A DNA stretch of 41,369 nt, from assembly GCA_017475785.1 (NCBI GenBank), contig JAFVEX010000040.1:1-41369 (forward strand), read 5' to 3'. The notes beneath the pieces were generated by a model. It made no database searches, was not told the DNA's origin, and saw only the letters and a list, made by a program, of their open reading frames with translations. A program made the position numbers and the translations under genes. The DNA comes from Eubacterium sp. (GTDB taxonomy: Bacteria; Bacillota_A; Clostridia; Lachnospirales; Lachnospiraceae). Position 1 is the stretch's first letter. Each line of letters begins with the position of its first letter. Positions 7,890-15,974 of the stretch are shown one piece after another.

Positions 7890-7916
7890 CCTGCCGGGCA
7901 AGCCGGCAGGTTTTTT
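7890..7916 (+). terminator. Rho-independent terminator
   Basis: CCTGCCGG and CCGGCAGG form a perfect GC-rich stem with a 5-nt loop followed by TTTTTT. It ends the DUF4349 transcript. Confidence 0.92.
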
Positions 7917-8055
7917 GATGCGGACAATTTCTCATAATTCTTGCCGAATATTGATCCATTCATTATAATGATTGTGAACCATCAAATTGAGTTATAAGTA
8001 ATTGGCGGCTTTAACGGGAATGAATATGGATAAAGACTGCTGAAAGGAGCTTGTC

Positions 8056-9177
8056 ATGGAAAAATCAAAGGTGTTTTTTACTGATTTCCGCACAGAAATG
8101 AATGTGCCGATCGCCTCGAAGCTGCAGAAGCTCTGCCGGCGGGCGGGTATCGGCGAGATTGAGATGGAAGGAAAATTTGTCGCAATCAAAATGCATTTTG
8201 GCGAGCTTGGAAACCTTGCCTACCTCCGTCCGAATTATGCCAAAGCTGTAGCAGACCTTGTAAAAGAAAACAACGGTCTGCCGTTTCTGACAGACTGCAA
8301 CACACTGTATCCGGGCAGCCGCAGACATGCTCTTGAGCATCTGGACTGCGCAAATATTAATGGGTTTAATACAATAACAACCGGCTGCCAGATCATTATA
8401 GGCGACGGACTGCGGGGAACCGATGACATTGAAGTCCCGGTGCCGAACGGAGAATACTGTAAGACTGCATTTATCGGCCGCGCAATCATGGACGCGGACA
8501 TCGTGATCAGTCTGACACATTTTAAGGGACATGAAATGGCCGGCTTCGGCGGAGCGGTCAAGAATATTGGTATGGGCTGCGGGAGCCGCGCCGGGAAAAT
8601 GCAGCAGCATGACAGCGGCCATCCGCGTATTCGTGAGCGAAAATGCCGCGGCTGTCAGCGCTGCGCAAAAGAATGTGGTTCCAACGCGATATATTATGAA
8701 GACGGAAAGGCACACATCAACCAGGAGCTGTGCAAGGGCTGCGGGCGTTGTATCGGTGCCTGTTCCTTCGACGCAATCGTGAATGCCAACTGGGACGCGC
8801 CGCAGCTGCTCGGCCGCAAAATGGCTGAATACACCGCTGCTGTCTGTGCGGGAAGACCATGCTTCCACATCAGCCTGATTACTGATGTATCCCCAAACTG
8901 CGACTGTCACGCAGAAAACGACGCCCCGATCCTCCCGGATATTGGCATGCTGGCCTCTCTCGACCCGATCGCGCTTGATCAGGCCTGTGTTGATCTTTGC
9001 GCAAAGGAGACGCCGATCCGGAACAGCCAGGTCGGTGACAATATGGCAAAACCGGATTTTCACGATCACGGCGATGTCTGGCACAACAGCAACCCGAACG
9101 TCGCGTGGGAAGACACTCTCATCCACGGCGAAAAAATCGGATTGGGCACGCGGGAATATGAGTTGATCACGATGTGA
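8056..9177 (+). CDS. DUF362 domain protein with two [4Fe-4S] clusters
   Basis: 373 residues. Residues 1-190 and 245-355 match the DUF362 pattern (FVAIKMHFGELGNLAYLRP, FLTDCNTLYPGSRRHALEHL, ISLTHFKGHEMAGFGGAVKN, GSRAGKMQQH, and C-terminal SLDPIALDQACVDL). A bacterial ferredoxin module is inserted: Cys197/200/203/207 (CRGCQRCAKEC) and Cys226/229/232/236 (CKGCGRCIGAC). No signal peptide, so cytoplasmic. The family is widespread in anaerobes and its reaction is not established; an electron-transfer or Fe-S maturation role is inferred. AAAGGAG lies well placed upstream. It stands alone: a terminator precedes it, and inverted repeats follow in the convergent gap. Confidence 0.9.
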   Translation: MEKSKVFFTDFRTEMNVPIASKLQKLCRRAGIGEIEMEGKFVAIKMHFGELGNLAYLRPNYAKAVADLVKENNGLPFLTDCNTLYPGSRRHALEHLDCANINGFNTITTGCQIIIGDGLRGTDDIEVPVPNGEYCKTAFIGRAIMDADIVISLTHFKGHEMAGFGGAVKNIGMGCGSRAGKMQQHDSGHPRIRERKCRGCQRCAKECGSNAIYYEDGKAHINQELCKGCGRCIGACSFDAIVNANWDAPQLLGRKMAEYTAAVCAGRPCFHISLITDVSPNCDCHAENDAPILPDIGMLASLDPIALDQACVDLCAKETPIRNSQVGDNMAKPDFHDHGDVWHNSNPNVAWEDTLIHGEKIGLGTREYELITM

Positions 9178-9204
9178 TTCCTAAAGAAACACTGATTCAT
9201 TCCT

Positions 9205-9265
9205 GCAGAGTATACCCGCTCACAAAACAACTTCCAAAAACACGGCGTGAGCGGATATATTCTGC
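9205..9265. repeat. 19-nt inverted repeat (first of a pair)
   Basis: GCAGAGTATACCCGCTCAC (9205-9223) and GTGAGCGGATATATTCTGC (9247-9265) pair with two mismatches. It lies in the convergent gap after the DUF362 gene and could act as a bidirectional terminator, though no T-run is present. Confidence 0.75.
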
Positions 9266-9269
9266 GATA

Positions 9270-9327
9270 AGGACCTGTCACGAAATAAATCAAACAAATT
9301 GCGCAGAATGATTTCGTGACAGGTCCT
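9270..9327. repeat. 17-nt perfect inverted repeat (second of a pair)
   Basis: AGGACCTGTCACGAAAT (9270-9286) and ATTTCGTGACAGGTCCT (9311-9327) are exact reverse complements around a 24-nt loop. It follows the 9205-9265 repeat after four bases. It could be a transcriptional barrier or a mobile-element footprint. Confidence 0.85.
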
Positions 9328-9366
9328 ATGTCTGGCAGATAATAACGTTAGCAAGTATAAACCGGG

Positions 9367-9918
9367 TTAAATCTCCCGTAAAATTTGTTCCAGACGCTCT
9401 GCCAGAAACAATTGTCCCCTCTCTGTATACATCACCGTTACATACTCGTTGCCGGGCATTCCCCCTTCTCTTGCATACAGGCCGGCTTCTTCCCCTTTCT
9501 CTGTTGGAACCCAGTTTTCCTTTCCACCCTCATTAATCACTTTTTTCTCAAGAAACCCATTAGCTCCCAGCCACCTGTTGATTGCGGCAGCGGAAGGTTT
9601 TTTAACATTTTTATCCTTCACCGGTTCTGCAAACTGATTCAAAACATGTGAAATAGACTGGTCCTCCCTGTAATGAAACTGATTCAATATCTCGATGGGG
9701 AACGGTTCTCTTGGCTGCGAAGACCTTTTTCCGACAATCCCATCGTTTTCTTTTGTCTCCCTCAGAACATCAAGTACAAAATGAAGGCAGCGAATCACAT
9801 TGGGATTGTTAATAATTTCATCATCTGTCTCCTCATTGTTAAACGGATTTCTTCCATCTGCCATTCTGCTGAAGTAAACGATTGCTGTTTCCAGCTTCTT
9901 CATGTCAAACTCTCTCAT
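9367..9918 (-). CDS. Unrecognised 183-residue protein coupled to the Rpn nuclease gene
   Basis: I do not recognise a named family. The N-terminal part (MKKLETAIVYFSRMADGRNP, NNEETDDEIINNPNVIRCLHFVLDVL) is helical. The C-terminal part (KPSAAAINRWLGANGFLEKK, WVPTEKGEEAGLYAREG, EYVTVMYTERGQLFLAERL) looks like a winged-helix or phage-regulator-like DNA-binding fold, inferred from the helix-turn-helix-like spacing only. The ATG overlaps the upstream Rpn stop codon in an ATGA, so translation is coupled and the two products probably act together. An alternative start is Met6. No signal peptide or membrane segment. It ends 40 nt from a strong inverted repeat. It could be a regulator, immunity partner or accessory factor of the nuclease. 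Confidence 0.72.
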   Translation of the reverse strand: MREFDMKKLETAIVYFSRMADGRNPFNNEETDDEIINNPNVIRCLHFVLDVLRETKENDGIVGKRSSQPREPFPIEILNQFHYREDQSISHVLNQFAEPVKDKNVKKPSAAAINRWLGANGFLEKKVINEGGKENWVPTEKGEEAGLYAREGGMPGNEYVTVMYTERGQLFLAERLEQILREI

Positions 9919-10916
9919 GAGATATCACCTCCGCTAACCCGGAGTCTGTACTGCAGCAGATGTTCCTGTGCATCTCTTTCTGATAGATTAAAATGTCGAA
10001 TCAGTTTCTGAACAATCTTTTCATCTGGTGTGTTCTCGTCCAGATTATCTGCTATCAGCACCTGGATTCCATGATCAACTCCCTGCTGAAGTCCTTGCTG
10101 GAGTCCTTGCTGGAGTCCTTGCTGGAGTCCCTGTCTTTCACCATTCTCAAATCCTGCTTTTTGTCCCTGCGTAAAACCTTCTTTCTCGCCTTTGGTGAAA
10201 CCCTCTTTTTCACCCTGTTCAAAACCGGCTTTCATTGCAATATCAAAAATACTCATTTCCACTTTTTCCCATTCTTCTGATTGTTTTACCTCCCGGACAA
10301 TTTCATCCAACTCTACAAGCGTATCTCCCTTTTTCGGGATGTCCGGATTATCCAGTGTGCTTCGCTTCATATACTGCAGCAGACTGATCAGATCCTCTCT
10401 GCCCCGGAGGCTTGTCATATTTAAAAAGATCTTTTCGGCACCGTCACCCAATTCCAGGTCAGGAATTTCTCTGCAGACATTCCTGAACGAATACATTGCA
10501 AGATCCATACCAAAAATATCTTCCTGTGTGATAAAAATAACATAAGTTGGCGGCAGGTTTTTATACTTTGTCTTTTTCCCGGCTTTTAAAACGGGGGTGT
10601 CAATCATGCTCTGATAAAATCTCGAACGCCTTCTGATTTCATCCTGCCTGGCCTCGTTCTGCATTTCTACAGAAAACTGTGTTTTATCAGTCGCTTCTCC
10701 CCATGCATCCAATCGAATCGCTCGTTTCTTTTCCCGGTTTAAAATAACCTCCTCTACCTTCACTTGCTTCAAATCTACAGAATATCCCATGATCGTACTG
10801 ATAACAATCTCATACGCACGCTTGATTTTCATTGTAGAGAGAAATAATGCAAAGTCACTAAGATTCAGGTCTGTCTCTGACCACGGAAGATCGATGGTGT
10901 TTCGCTTATTTGACAT
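9915..10916 (-). CDS. Rpn-family PD-(D/E)XK nuclease / putative transposase-like protein
   Basis: 333 residues. The N-terminal 200 match Rpn/PDDEXK nuclease-family proteins: Asp70 in AIRLDAWGE and Glu84-x-Gln86 in FSVEMQNEARQDEIRRRSRFYQ give the D...ExQ variant of the catalytic core, followed by LPPTYVIFIT. Residues 230-285 are Gly/Gln/Glu repeats (units like GEKEGFTKGEKEGFTQG, then QGLQ repeats) that probably form a helical or flexible linker before a C-terminal helical domain. The family is linked to RecA-independent recombination and, in some cases, phage defence. A strong AGGAGGT site precedes the ATG. It overlaps the downstream gene by 4 bases. Hairpins fill its leader. In its repeated region the DNA is a perfect 12-bp tandem array. 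Confidence 0.85.
   Translation of the reverse strand: MSNKRNTIDLPWSETDLNLSDFALFLSTMKIKRAYEIVISTIMGYSVDLKQVKVEEVILNREKKRAIRLDAWGEATDKTQFSVEMQNEARQDEIRRRSRFYQSMIDTPVLKAGKKTKYKNLPPTYVIFITQEDIFGMDLAMYSFRNVCREIPDLELGDGAEKIFLNMTSLRGREDLISLLQYMKRSTLDNPDIPKKGDTLVELDEIVREVKQSEEWEKVEMSIFDIAMKAGFEQGEKEGFTKGEKEGFTQGQKAGFENGERQGLQQGLQQGLQQGLQQGVDHGIQVLIADNLDENTPDEKIVQKLIRHFNLSERDAQEHLLQYRLRVSGGDIS
10086..10133. repeat. 12-bp tandem repeat inside the Rpn gene, four units
   Basis: Units CTGAAGTCCTTG, CTGGAGTCCTTG twice, and CTGGAGTCCCTG encode the QGLQ repeats. The period is a multiple of three, so slippage changes linker length without breaking the frame. Confidence 0.9.
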
Positions 10917-10941
10917 ATATATACCTCCTGTCGTTAATGGC

Positions 10942-11035
10942 GCAGGGGCTTCTATGTCCGTTCATACCCCTGCATATTCAATTAGCTCTGCAAGGGTTCT
11001 TGTGGAGATATCCACGCTCGATGCGGTTGATCCGC
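10942..11035 (-). other. Hairpin-rich leader of the Rpn gene
   Basis: Three hairpins lie upstream of the Rpn ribosome binding site: GCAGGGG/CCCCTGC (10942-10948 with 10967-10973), GTGGA/TCCAC (11002-11015) and GCGG/CCGC (11023-11035). No promoter consensus was evident here and no gene is supported. Confidence 0.5.
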
Positions 11036-11046
11036 TAAGAAAGCAC

Positions 11047-11106
11047 AAAGACTTGCATTGACATAACGATAATACCAGACCATGATTATGTATGCAAGTC
11101 TTTTTT
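11047..11106 (+). terminator. Stem-loop with T-run, plus-strand direction
   Basis: AAAGACTTGCAT (11047-11058) is the exact inverse of ATGCAAGTCTTT (11092-11103), and TTTTTT runs to 11106. As a terminator it would act on the plus strand, but no plus-strand gene ends nearby; on the minus strand it would sit at the far end of the Rpn leader. Confidence 0.55.
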
Positions 11107-11219
11107 GAAATTCAGCTTATACCATATGTTTCCGACTTCTCTAACCGTGAATTTCGATACCGCCAGCTTCCCTGTATTATATATCTCAATAACACCATTC
11201 CATCTGTTCCTCTGAGAAG

Positions 11220-11285
11220 GAACAAAATCCACAAGCGGACTTCAACTCCCCCATTCCCTCACTCATGAGGGGAACTGCGGACTTT
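11220..11285. repeat. Dispersed palindromic repeat, copy B
   Basis: Aligns with copy A at 4217-4285 over its full length with scattered differences; the internal dyads are less perfect. The gap 10917-11443 holds only this repeat, the hairpins listed and AT-rich filler; no gene is supported in it. Confidence 0.75.
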
Positions 11286-11308
11286 CCGTTTCGGCTGCGC
11301 AACAGCAA

Positions 11309-11349
11309 AGCACCCAACGGGATCTGCTTTTGCAGAACCGTTGGGTGCT
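11309..11349. terminator. Strong stem-loop between the Rpn locus and prfB
   Basis: AGCACCCAACGG (11309-11320) pairs perfectly with CCGTTGGGTGCT (11338-11349); the loop itself contains TCTGC/GCAGA. CTCTTTT follows on the plus strand. It is probably the barrier between the accessory patch and the secA-prfB operon. Confidence 0.65.
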
Positions 11350-11371
11350 CTCTTTTAATCTGAAATATTTT

Positions 11372-11443
11372 AGGAAACACTGATTAATTCGGGCCGGTCT
11401 TCTCCCGGGAACTGAGCGGTGATGGATTAAATCAGCGTTTCCT
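11372..11443 (-). other. 14-bp inverted repeat directly after the prfB stop
   Basis: AGGAAACACTGATT (11372-11385) pairs with AATCAGCGTTTCCT (11430-11443) with one G-T pair. The right arm abuts the prfB stop codon. The sequence GTGATGGATTAA within it recurs at 36618-36640. It may stabilise the 3' end of the operon mRNA. Confidence 0.6.
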
Positions 11444-12563
11444 TTATGCCCGATTTCCCAGCGCGATCCATTTCAGATACGCGTTGATAAATCCGTCCAG
11501 ATCACCGTCCATGACGTCCTGAACCTGTCCTTTTTCGAACTCTGTCCGCAGATCCTTTACCCGCTGATACGGCTGCATGACGTATGAGCGGATCTGGTGT
11601 CCCCAGGCAATATCGGTAACCTCGCCCCTGATATCTGAGAGCTTCTCCGCGTGCTTCTCCATCTCCAGCATCAGCAGCTTGGACTTCAGCATCTGCATGG
11701 CCTTGTCCTTGTTCATGTGCTGGGAGCGCTCATTCTGGCAGGTTACGACGATTCCTGTCGGAAGGTGTGTGATACGGATCGCGGAGGACGTTTTGTTGAT
11801 GTGCTGTCCGCCGGCGCCGCTGGAACGGTACGTATCCACACGGATATCTTCGTCCCGCACCTCAATATCAATATCCTGCTCAATTTCCGGCATGACATCG
11901 CACGAGACAAAGGAGGTCTGCCGCTTGCCGTTCGCGTTGAACGGGGAAATCCGCACAAGGCGGTGAACGCCTTTTTCTGATTTCAGGAAACCGTAGGCGT
12001 TTGTCCCGTTGACCTGGAACGTTACCGACTTCACGCCGGCCTCATCGCCCTCGAGGAAATCCAGTTCCTCAAGCTTAAAGCCTTTTCTTTCTGCCCACCT
12101 GGAGTACATGCGGTACAGCATGCCGCACCAGTCCATCGCCTCGGTGCCGCCGGCACCCGCATTGAGTTTCAGGATGGCATTACAGCTGTCGTACTCGCCG
12201 GAGAGCAGGGTCTTGATCGAGATCTCATCGAGACTCTTTTTAAAATCTTCCAGCATCTCCCTGATCTCCGGAACGACGGAGTCATCGTCCTCCTCCTGTC
12301 CCATCTCGATCAGGGTTTCCATATCTTCTTTTTGTGTCACCAGCTTCTGATATGTATCCCGGTCATCCTTCAGGCTTCCCAGTTCTTTGGTCTGCGCCGT
12401 CGCCTTGTCGGGGTCGTCCCAGAAGGTTGGCTCCTCCATGTTTCGCTCTATTTCCTGTATCCTTCGCTCCTTGTTAGCGAGGTCAAAGTGAATCCCTCAC
12501 TTCCACGAGCGGCTGCTCGAGCGCAGCAAGTTCTGTCTTGAACTGCTCCAGCTCAACTACCAT
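11444..12563 (-). CDS. prfB: Peptide chain release factor 2, expressed through a programmed +1 frameshift
   Basis: Translation starts at 12563 (MVVELEQFKTELAALEQPLV) and reaches an in-frame TGA at codon 27 in CTT-TGA-C. Reading then continues in the +1 frame as DLANKERRIQEIERNMEEPT to the stop at 11444, giving 372 residues, the normal RF2 length. The anticodon-mimic SPF (206-208) and the catalytic GGQ (251-253) are present, so it recognises UAA/UGA and hydrolyses peptidyl-tRNA. Because the slip depends on slow decoding of UGA, RF2 controls its own synthesis. It is the third gene of hpf-secA-prfB, a standard Bacillota order; the gap to secA holds a structured element. Confidence 0.97.
12482..12500 (-). 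promoter_or_regulatory. prfB +1 programmed-frameshift site
   Basis: On the minus strand the slippery CTT (12488-12486) is followed by TGA (12485-12483) and C, the conserved CTTTGAC heptamer. An AGGGA Shine-Dalgarno-like element lies just upstream in GTGAGGGATTCA. Skipping the T at 12485 restores the long frame. Confidence 0.95.
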
Positions 12564-12596
12564 TCGCTTCACCTTCTTTCTTTTGTGAATATTTTA

Positions 12597-12769
12597 GTGT
12601 ATAAGCTCTCGTCAGGCATGCAGATTTCGGGCACACTTGTGTGCACGACAAGCTGCAGGTCAGACGAGGCAACAGAAATGAGGACGTGTCCATACAACGG
12701 ACGCAAGTCCGAATTTCTGTAGTGGCGCGAAAGCACCAACGGTGCGCAGCGGCACGTGAGCTTATACAC
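12597..12769. ncRNA. Multi-helix structured element between secA and prfB
   Basis: GTGTATAAGCTC (12597-12608) and GAGCTTATACAC (12758-12769) form a perfect 12-bp closing stem. Inside are three more helices: TCGTC/GACGA (12609-12613, 12663-12667) with TGCAG/CTGCA and a GCACAC/GTGTGC tip; ACAGAAAT/ATTTCTGT (12672-12679, 12713-12720) with CGGAC/GTCCG capped by GCAA; and GCACC/GGTGC (12733-12745). This is a four-way-junction layout of about 173 nt. It has no coding potential of note. It could be a cis-regulatory RNA in the operon (minus strand), an independent RNA (the GCAA loop is a GNRA loop only on the plus strand), or a palindromic mobile element. I cannot match it to a known class. Confidence 0.5.
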
Positions 12770-12794
12770 GCCGCCAGACACCAACCGCAAGAAA

Positions 12795-15365
12795 CTACTT
12801 GCGTCCGTGGCACTGCTTGTACTTCTTCCCGCTTCCGCACGGGCACGGATCGTTCGGATAGATTTTCTTTTCTTTTTTAACGGATTTTTTCGGGCCGCTC
12901 TCATCCTTATTGGTTCCGGTTACCTGCGCTACCTGCTCACGCTCTTCGGGGCGCTCCACCTGCACGCGGTACAGATACTGGACTGTCTCCTCCTGGATGC
13001 TCTCGGTCATCTCGTTGAACATGTCGTACGCAAGCATCTTGTACTCGACCTTCGGGTCGCGCTGGCCGTAGGCCTGCAGCCCGATGCCCTGCCGCAGCTG
13101 CTCCATATCGTCGATGTGGTTCATCCATTTCTGGTCAATGACACGAAGCAGTATGACGCGCTCCACCTCCCGCATCTGCTCCGGATCCGGGAATTCGGCT
13201 TCCTTCTCACTGTAGAGCGTGGACGCGCGCTTTTTCAGTTCCTGCTTAAGTTCCGCCTTGTTGAAACCCTTTACTTCATCTGCCTTGATCTTCTTCATCG
13301 GGATCAGGTCTGTCAGAACGCGGTTCAGCTGCTTCAGATCCCACTCTTCTGTGTCTGCGTCCTCCCCAATGCAGATATCGACGCAGTGATCCACCGTGTC
13401 GTAGATCATCTTGCAGATCGCGTCGCGCATATTGTCGCCGTCAAGCACATGGCGGCGCTCGTCATAGATGATCTCGCGCTGCTCGTTGTTGACGCTGTCG
13501 TAATCCAGCAGGTTTTTACGGATTCCGTAGTTATTGCTCTCGATCTTCTTCTGTGCGCGTTCAATCGCAGAGGTCAGCATCTTGTGCTCGATCTGCTCGC
13601 CCTCGGGAACGCCGAGGCTTTTGAACGTAGACATCAGCTTCTCTGAGCCGAACAGACGCATCAGGTCGTCCTCCAGAGAAATATAAAATCTGGACTCGCC
13701 GGGATCGCCCTGACGCCCGGAACGGCCGCGCAGCTGGTTGTCGATACGCCTCGCCTCGTGCCGCTCGGTGCCGATGATCTTCAGACCGCCGGCGGCGCGC
13801 GCCTCTTCGTCCAGCTTGATGTCCGTTCCTCGTCCGGCCATGTTCGTCGCGATCGTGATCGCGCCTGCCTCGCCGGCGTGGGAGACGATCTCTGCTTCCA
13901 TCTCGTGGAACTTCGCGTTCAGCACTGAGAACTCATCCGCGCGGATACCGGACTGCTTGAGCATTTTCGCCAGCAGCTCAGATGTCTCGATCGTGATCGT
14001 GCCGACCAGAACCGGCTGGCGGCGCTCATGCGCCTCCTTGATTTCTTCGATCACCGCCCGGAATTTTTCTTTCTGCGTCATATAGACAGCGTCGTTGTTG
14101 TCCTTGCGGATGACCGGGACGTTCGTCGGAATCTCGATGACGTCCATGCCGTAAATCTCACGGAATTCTTCTTCCTCTGTCAGCGCCGTACCGGTCATGC
14201 CGGCCTTCTTTTCGTACTTGTTGAAGAAGTTCTGGAAGGTGATCGTCGCAAGGGTTTTGCTCTCGCGGCGCACCTTGACGTGTTCCTTTGCCTCGATGGC
14301 CTGGTGAAGGCCGTCCGAATAGCGTCGGCCGGGCATAATTCGCCCTGTAAACTCATCGACGATGAGTACTTCATTGTCCTTCACGACATAGTCCTGATCG
14401 CGGTGCATCAGATTGTGCGCGCGCAGCGCCAGAATGATGTTGTGCTGGATCTCCAGATGTTCCGCGTCTGACAGGTTGTCGATATGGAAAAACTGCTCGA
14501 CCTTGTGGACGCCCTGCTCCGTCAGGGTGACCAGCTTCTCTTTCTCATTGACGATGAAATCGCCGGTCTCGATGATTTCCTCTCCCATCAGGGCGGTCAT
14601 CTTGTTGACCTCGCCGGATGCCTCGCCGCGCTCCAGCTGCTGCGCCAGAATGTCGCAGGTCTCGTAAAGCTTCGTGGACTTTCCGCTGGAGCCGGAGATA
14701 ATCAGCGGCGTGCGCGCCTCGTCAATCAGAACCGAGTCGACCTCGTCGATGATGGCGTAGACCAGCCCCCTCTGCACCAGCTGCTCCTTGTAGATGACCA
14801 TGTTGTCGCGGAGGTAGTCGAAGCCGTCCTCATTATTCGTGACATAGGTGATGTCGCAGTTATAGGCGGCGCGGCGCTCCTCGCTGTTCATGGAGTTCAG
14901 GACGCAGCCGACGGTCAGGCCGAGAAATTCGTGAACCTTACCCATCCACTCCGCGTCACGGTTTGCCAGATAGTCGTTGACCGTGATGATGTGGACGCCT
15001 CTGCCTGTCAGCGCGTTGAGATACGCCGGCAGCGTGGAGACAAGCGTCTTACCTTCACCGGTTTTCATCTCGGCGATACGCCCCTGATGGAGAATAATTC
15101 CGCCGATCAGCTGAACCCGGTAATGCTCCATGCCGAGCACGCGCCGGGCAGCTTCTCTCACGGTGGCAAACGCCTCCGGAAGAATGTCGTCGAGTGTCCT
15201 GCCCTCTGCGAGCTGTTCCTTAAATTTACGGGTATTGGCACGCAGCTCCTCGTCTGACATCTGCATCATCTGATTACGCATCCCCTCGATCTGGTCGACC
15301 AGAGGCGTAATCCGCTTCAGTTCGCGCTGGCTGTGCGTGCCAAAAATTTTCTCAGTAAACTTCAT
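12795..15365 (-). CDS. secA: Preprotein translocase motor ATPase SecA
   Basis: 856 residues, full length. Walker A MKTGEGKT at 100-107, [13 protein letters not shown], the preprotein-binding region, [44 protein letters not shown] and [12 protein letters not shown] helicase motifs are all present. The C-terminus carries the zinc motif [13 protein letters not shown] (Cys841, 843, 852, His853) that binds SecB or ribosomes in other bacteria. It drives ATP-dependent protein export through SecYEG at the membrane. It lies 52 nt after hpf. A GGAG site sits 13 nt before the ATG, a long spacing. The stop codon lies inside a small CGCAAG/CTTGCG hairpin (12786-12803). Confidence 0.98.
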   Translation of the reverse strand: MKFTEKIFGTHSQRELKRITPLVDQIEGMRNQMMQMSDEELRANTRKFKEQLAEGRTLDDILPEAFATVREAARRVLGMEHYRVQLIGGIILHQGRIAEMKTGEGKTLVSTLPAYLNALTGRGVHIITVNDYLANRDAEWMGKVHEFLGLTVGCVLNSMNSEERRAAYNCDITYVTNNEDGFDYLRDNMVIYKEQLVQRGLVYAIIDEVDSVLIDEARTPLIISGSSGKSTKLYETCDILAQQLERGEASGEVNKMTALMGEEIIETGDFIVNEKEKLVTLTEQGVHKVEQFFHIDNLSDAEHLEIQHNIILALRAHNLMHRDQDYVVKDNEVLIVDEFTGRIMPGRRYSDGLHQAIEAKEHVKVRRESKTLATITFQNFFNKYEKKAGMTGTALTEEEEFREIYGMDVIEIPTNVPVIRKDNNDAVYMTQKEKFRAVIEEIKEAHERRQPVLVGTITIETSELLAKMLKQSGIRADEFSVLNAKFHEMEAEIVSHAGEAGAITIATNMAGRGTDIKLDEEARAAGGLKIIGTERHEARRIDNQLRGRSGRQGDPGESRFYISLEDDLMRLFGSEKLMSTFKSLGVPEGEQIEHKMLTSAIERAQKKIESNNYGIRKNLLDYDSVNNEQREIIYDERRHVLDGDNMRDAICKMIYDTVDHCVDICIGEDADTEEWDLKQLNRVLTDLIPMKKIKADEVKGFNKAELKQELKKRASTLYSEKEAEFPDPEQMREVERVILLRVIDQKWMNHIDDMEQLRQGIGLQAYGQRDPKVEYKMLAYDMFNEMTESIQEETVQYLYRVQVERPEEREQVAQVTGTNKDESGPKKSVKKEKKIYPNDPCPCGSGKKYKQCHGRK

Positions 15366-15417
15366 GCTGTATTACATGCTCCTTATATCTTGATTGTTCT
15401 GCCGGTGACCTGCCAGG

Positions 15418-15945
15418 TCATGACTCCGGCTCAATCAGGCCATACGTATTGCCTTTCCGCTTGTACACGACGTTGACTTCATTTGTCTCCGCGTTGCAGA
15501 ATACAAAGAAGCTGTGGCCGAGCAGTTCCATCTGTACGCAGGCATCCTCCGGATACATCGGCTCAATGTCAAACCGCTTGGAGCGGACGATCTTGATATC
15601 CTCGTCCTCCAGATATTCATTGTCGATGTAGGCCTTCTGGAAGTTCTCCGCGGACTGCTTTTTGTCGACGATTTTATTTTTGTACTTGCGGAGCTGGCGC
15701 TCGATGACTTCTTCTACCAGATCAATAGAGACATACATGTCATTGCTTACCTGCTCCGAACGAATGATGTTCCCCTTGACCGGAATCGTGACTTCAATTT
15801 TCTGGCGCTCTTTTTCAACACTCATTGTAACGTGTACATTTGTGTCCGGCTTGAAGTAGCGCTCCAGTTTTCCAAGTTTTTCTGTGACTGCTTTTCGGAG
15901 TCCGTCTGATACTTCGAGATTTTTTCCACTGATGGTAATGTTCAT
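15418..15945 (-). CDS. hpf: Ribosome hibernation promoting factor, long form
   Basis: 175 residues: the N-terminal HPF/YfiA domain (1-100, MNITISGKNLEVSDGLRKAV) plus the C-terminal dimerisation domain (about 118-175, IVRSKRFDIEPMYPEDACVQ through VNVVYKRKGNTYGLIEP) that marks the long form. It binds the 30S decoding region and joins two 70S ribosomes into inactive 100S particles in stationary phase or stress. An AAAGGAG site precedes the ATG. It starts 29 nt after the SPFH gene and heads the hpf-secA-prfB set. A TATAAA box just upstream suggests a promoter near the SPFH gene end, but no -35 was certain. Confidence 0.97.
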   Translation of the reverse strand: MNITISGKNLEVSDGLRKAVTEKLGKLERYFKPDTNVHVTMSVEKERQKIEVTIPVKGNIIRSEQVSNDMYVSIDLVEEVIERQLRKYKNKIVDKKQSAENFQKAYIDNEYLEDEDIKIVRSKRFDIEPMYPEDACVQMELLGHSFFVFCNAETNEVNVVYKRKGNTYGLIEPES

Positions 15946-15974
15946 ACATTGGCTCCTTTCTTTTTTATACTTCC

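Noticed and set aside
9205..9327. CRISPR-like array
   Set aside because: The repeats are inverted pairs with different sequences, not regularly spaced direct repeats.
11186..11380. 64-codon minus-strand frame
   Set aside because: It is made of the dispersed repeat and a terminator hairpin and lacks a ribosome binding site.
15946..15974. raiA-type structured RNA upstream of hpf
   Set aside because: Only 29 nt separate hpf from the SPFH gene, far too short for that RNA.
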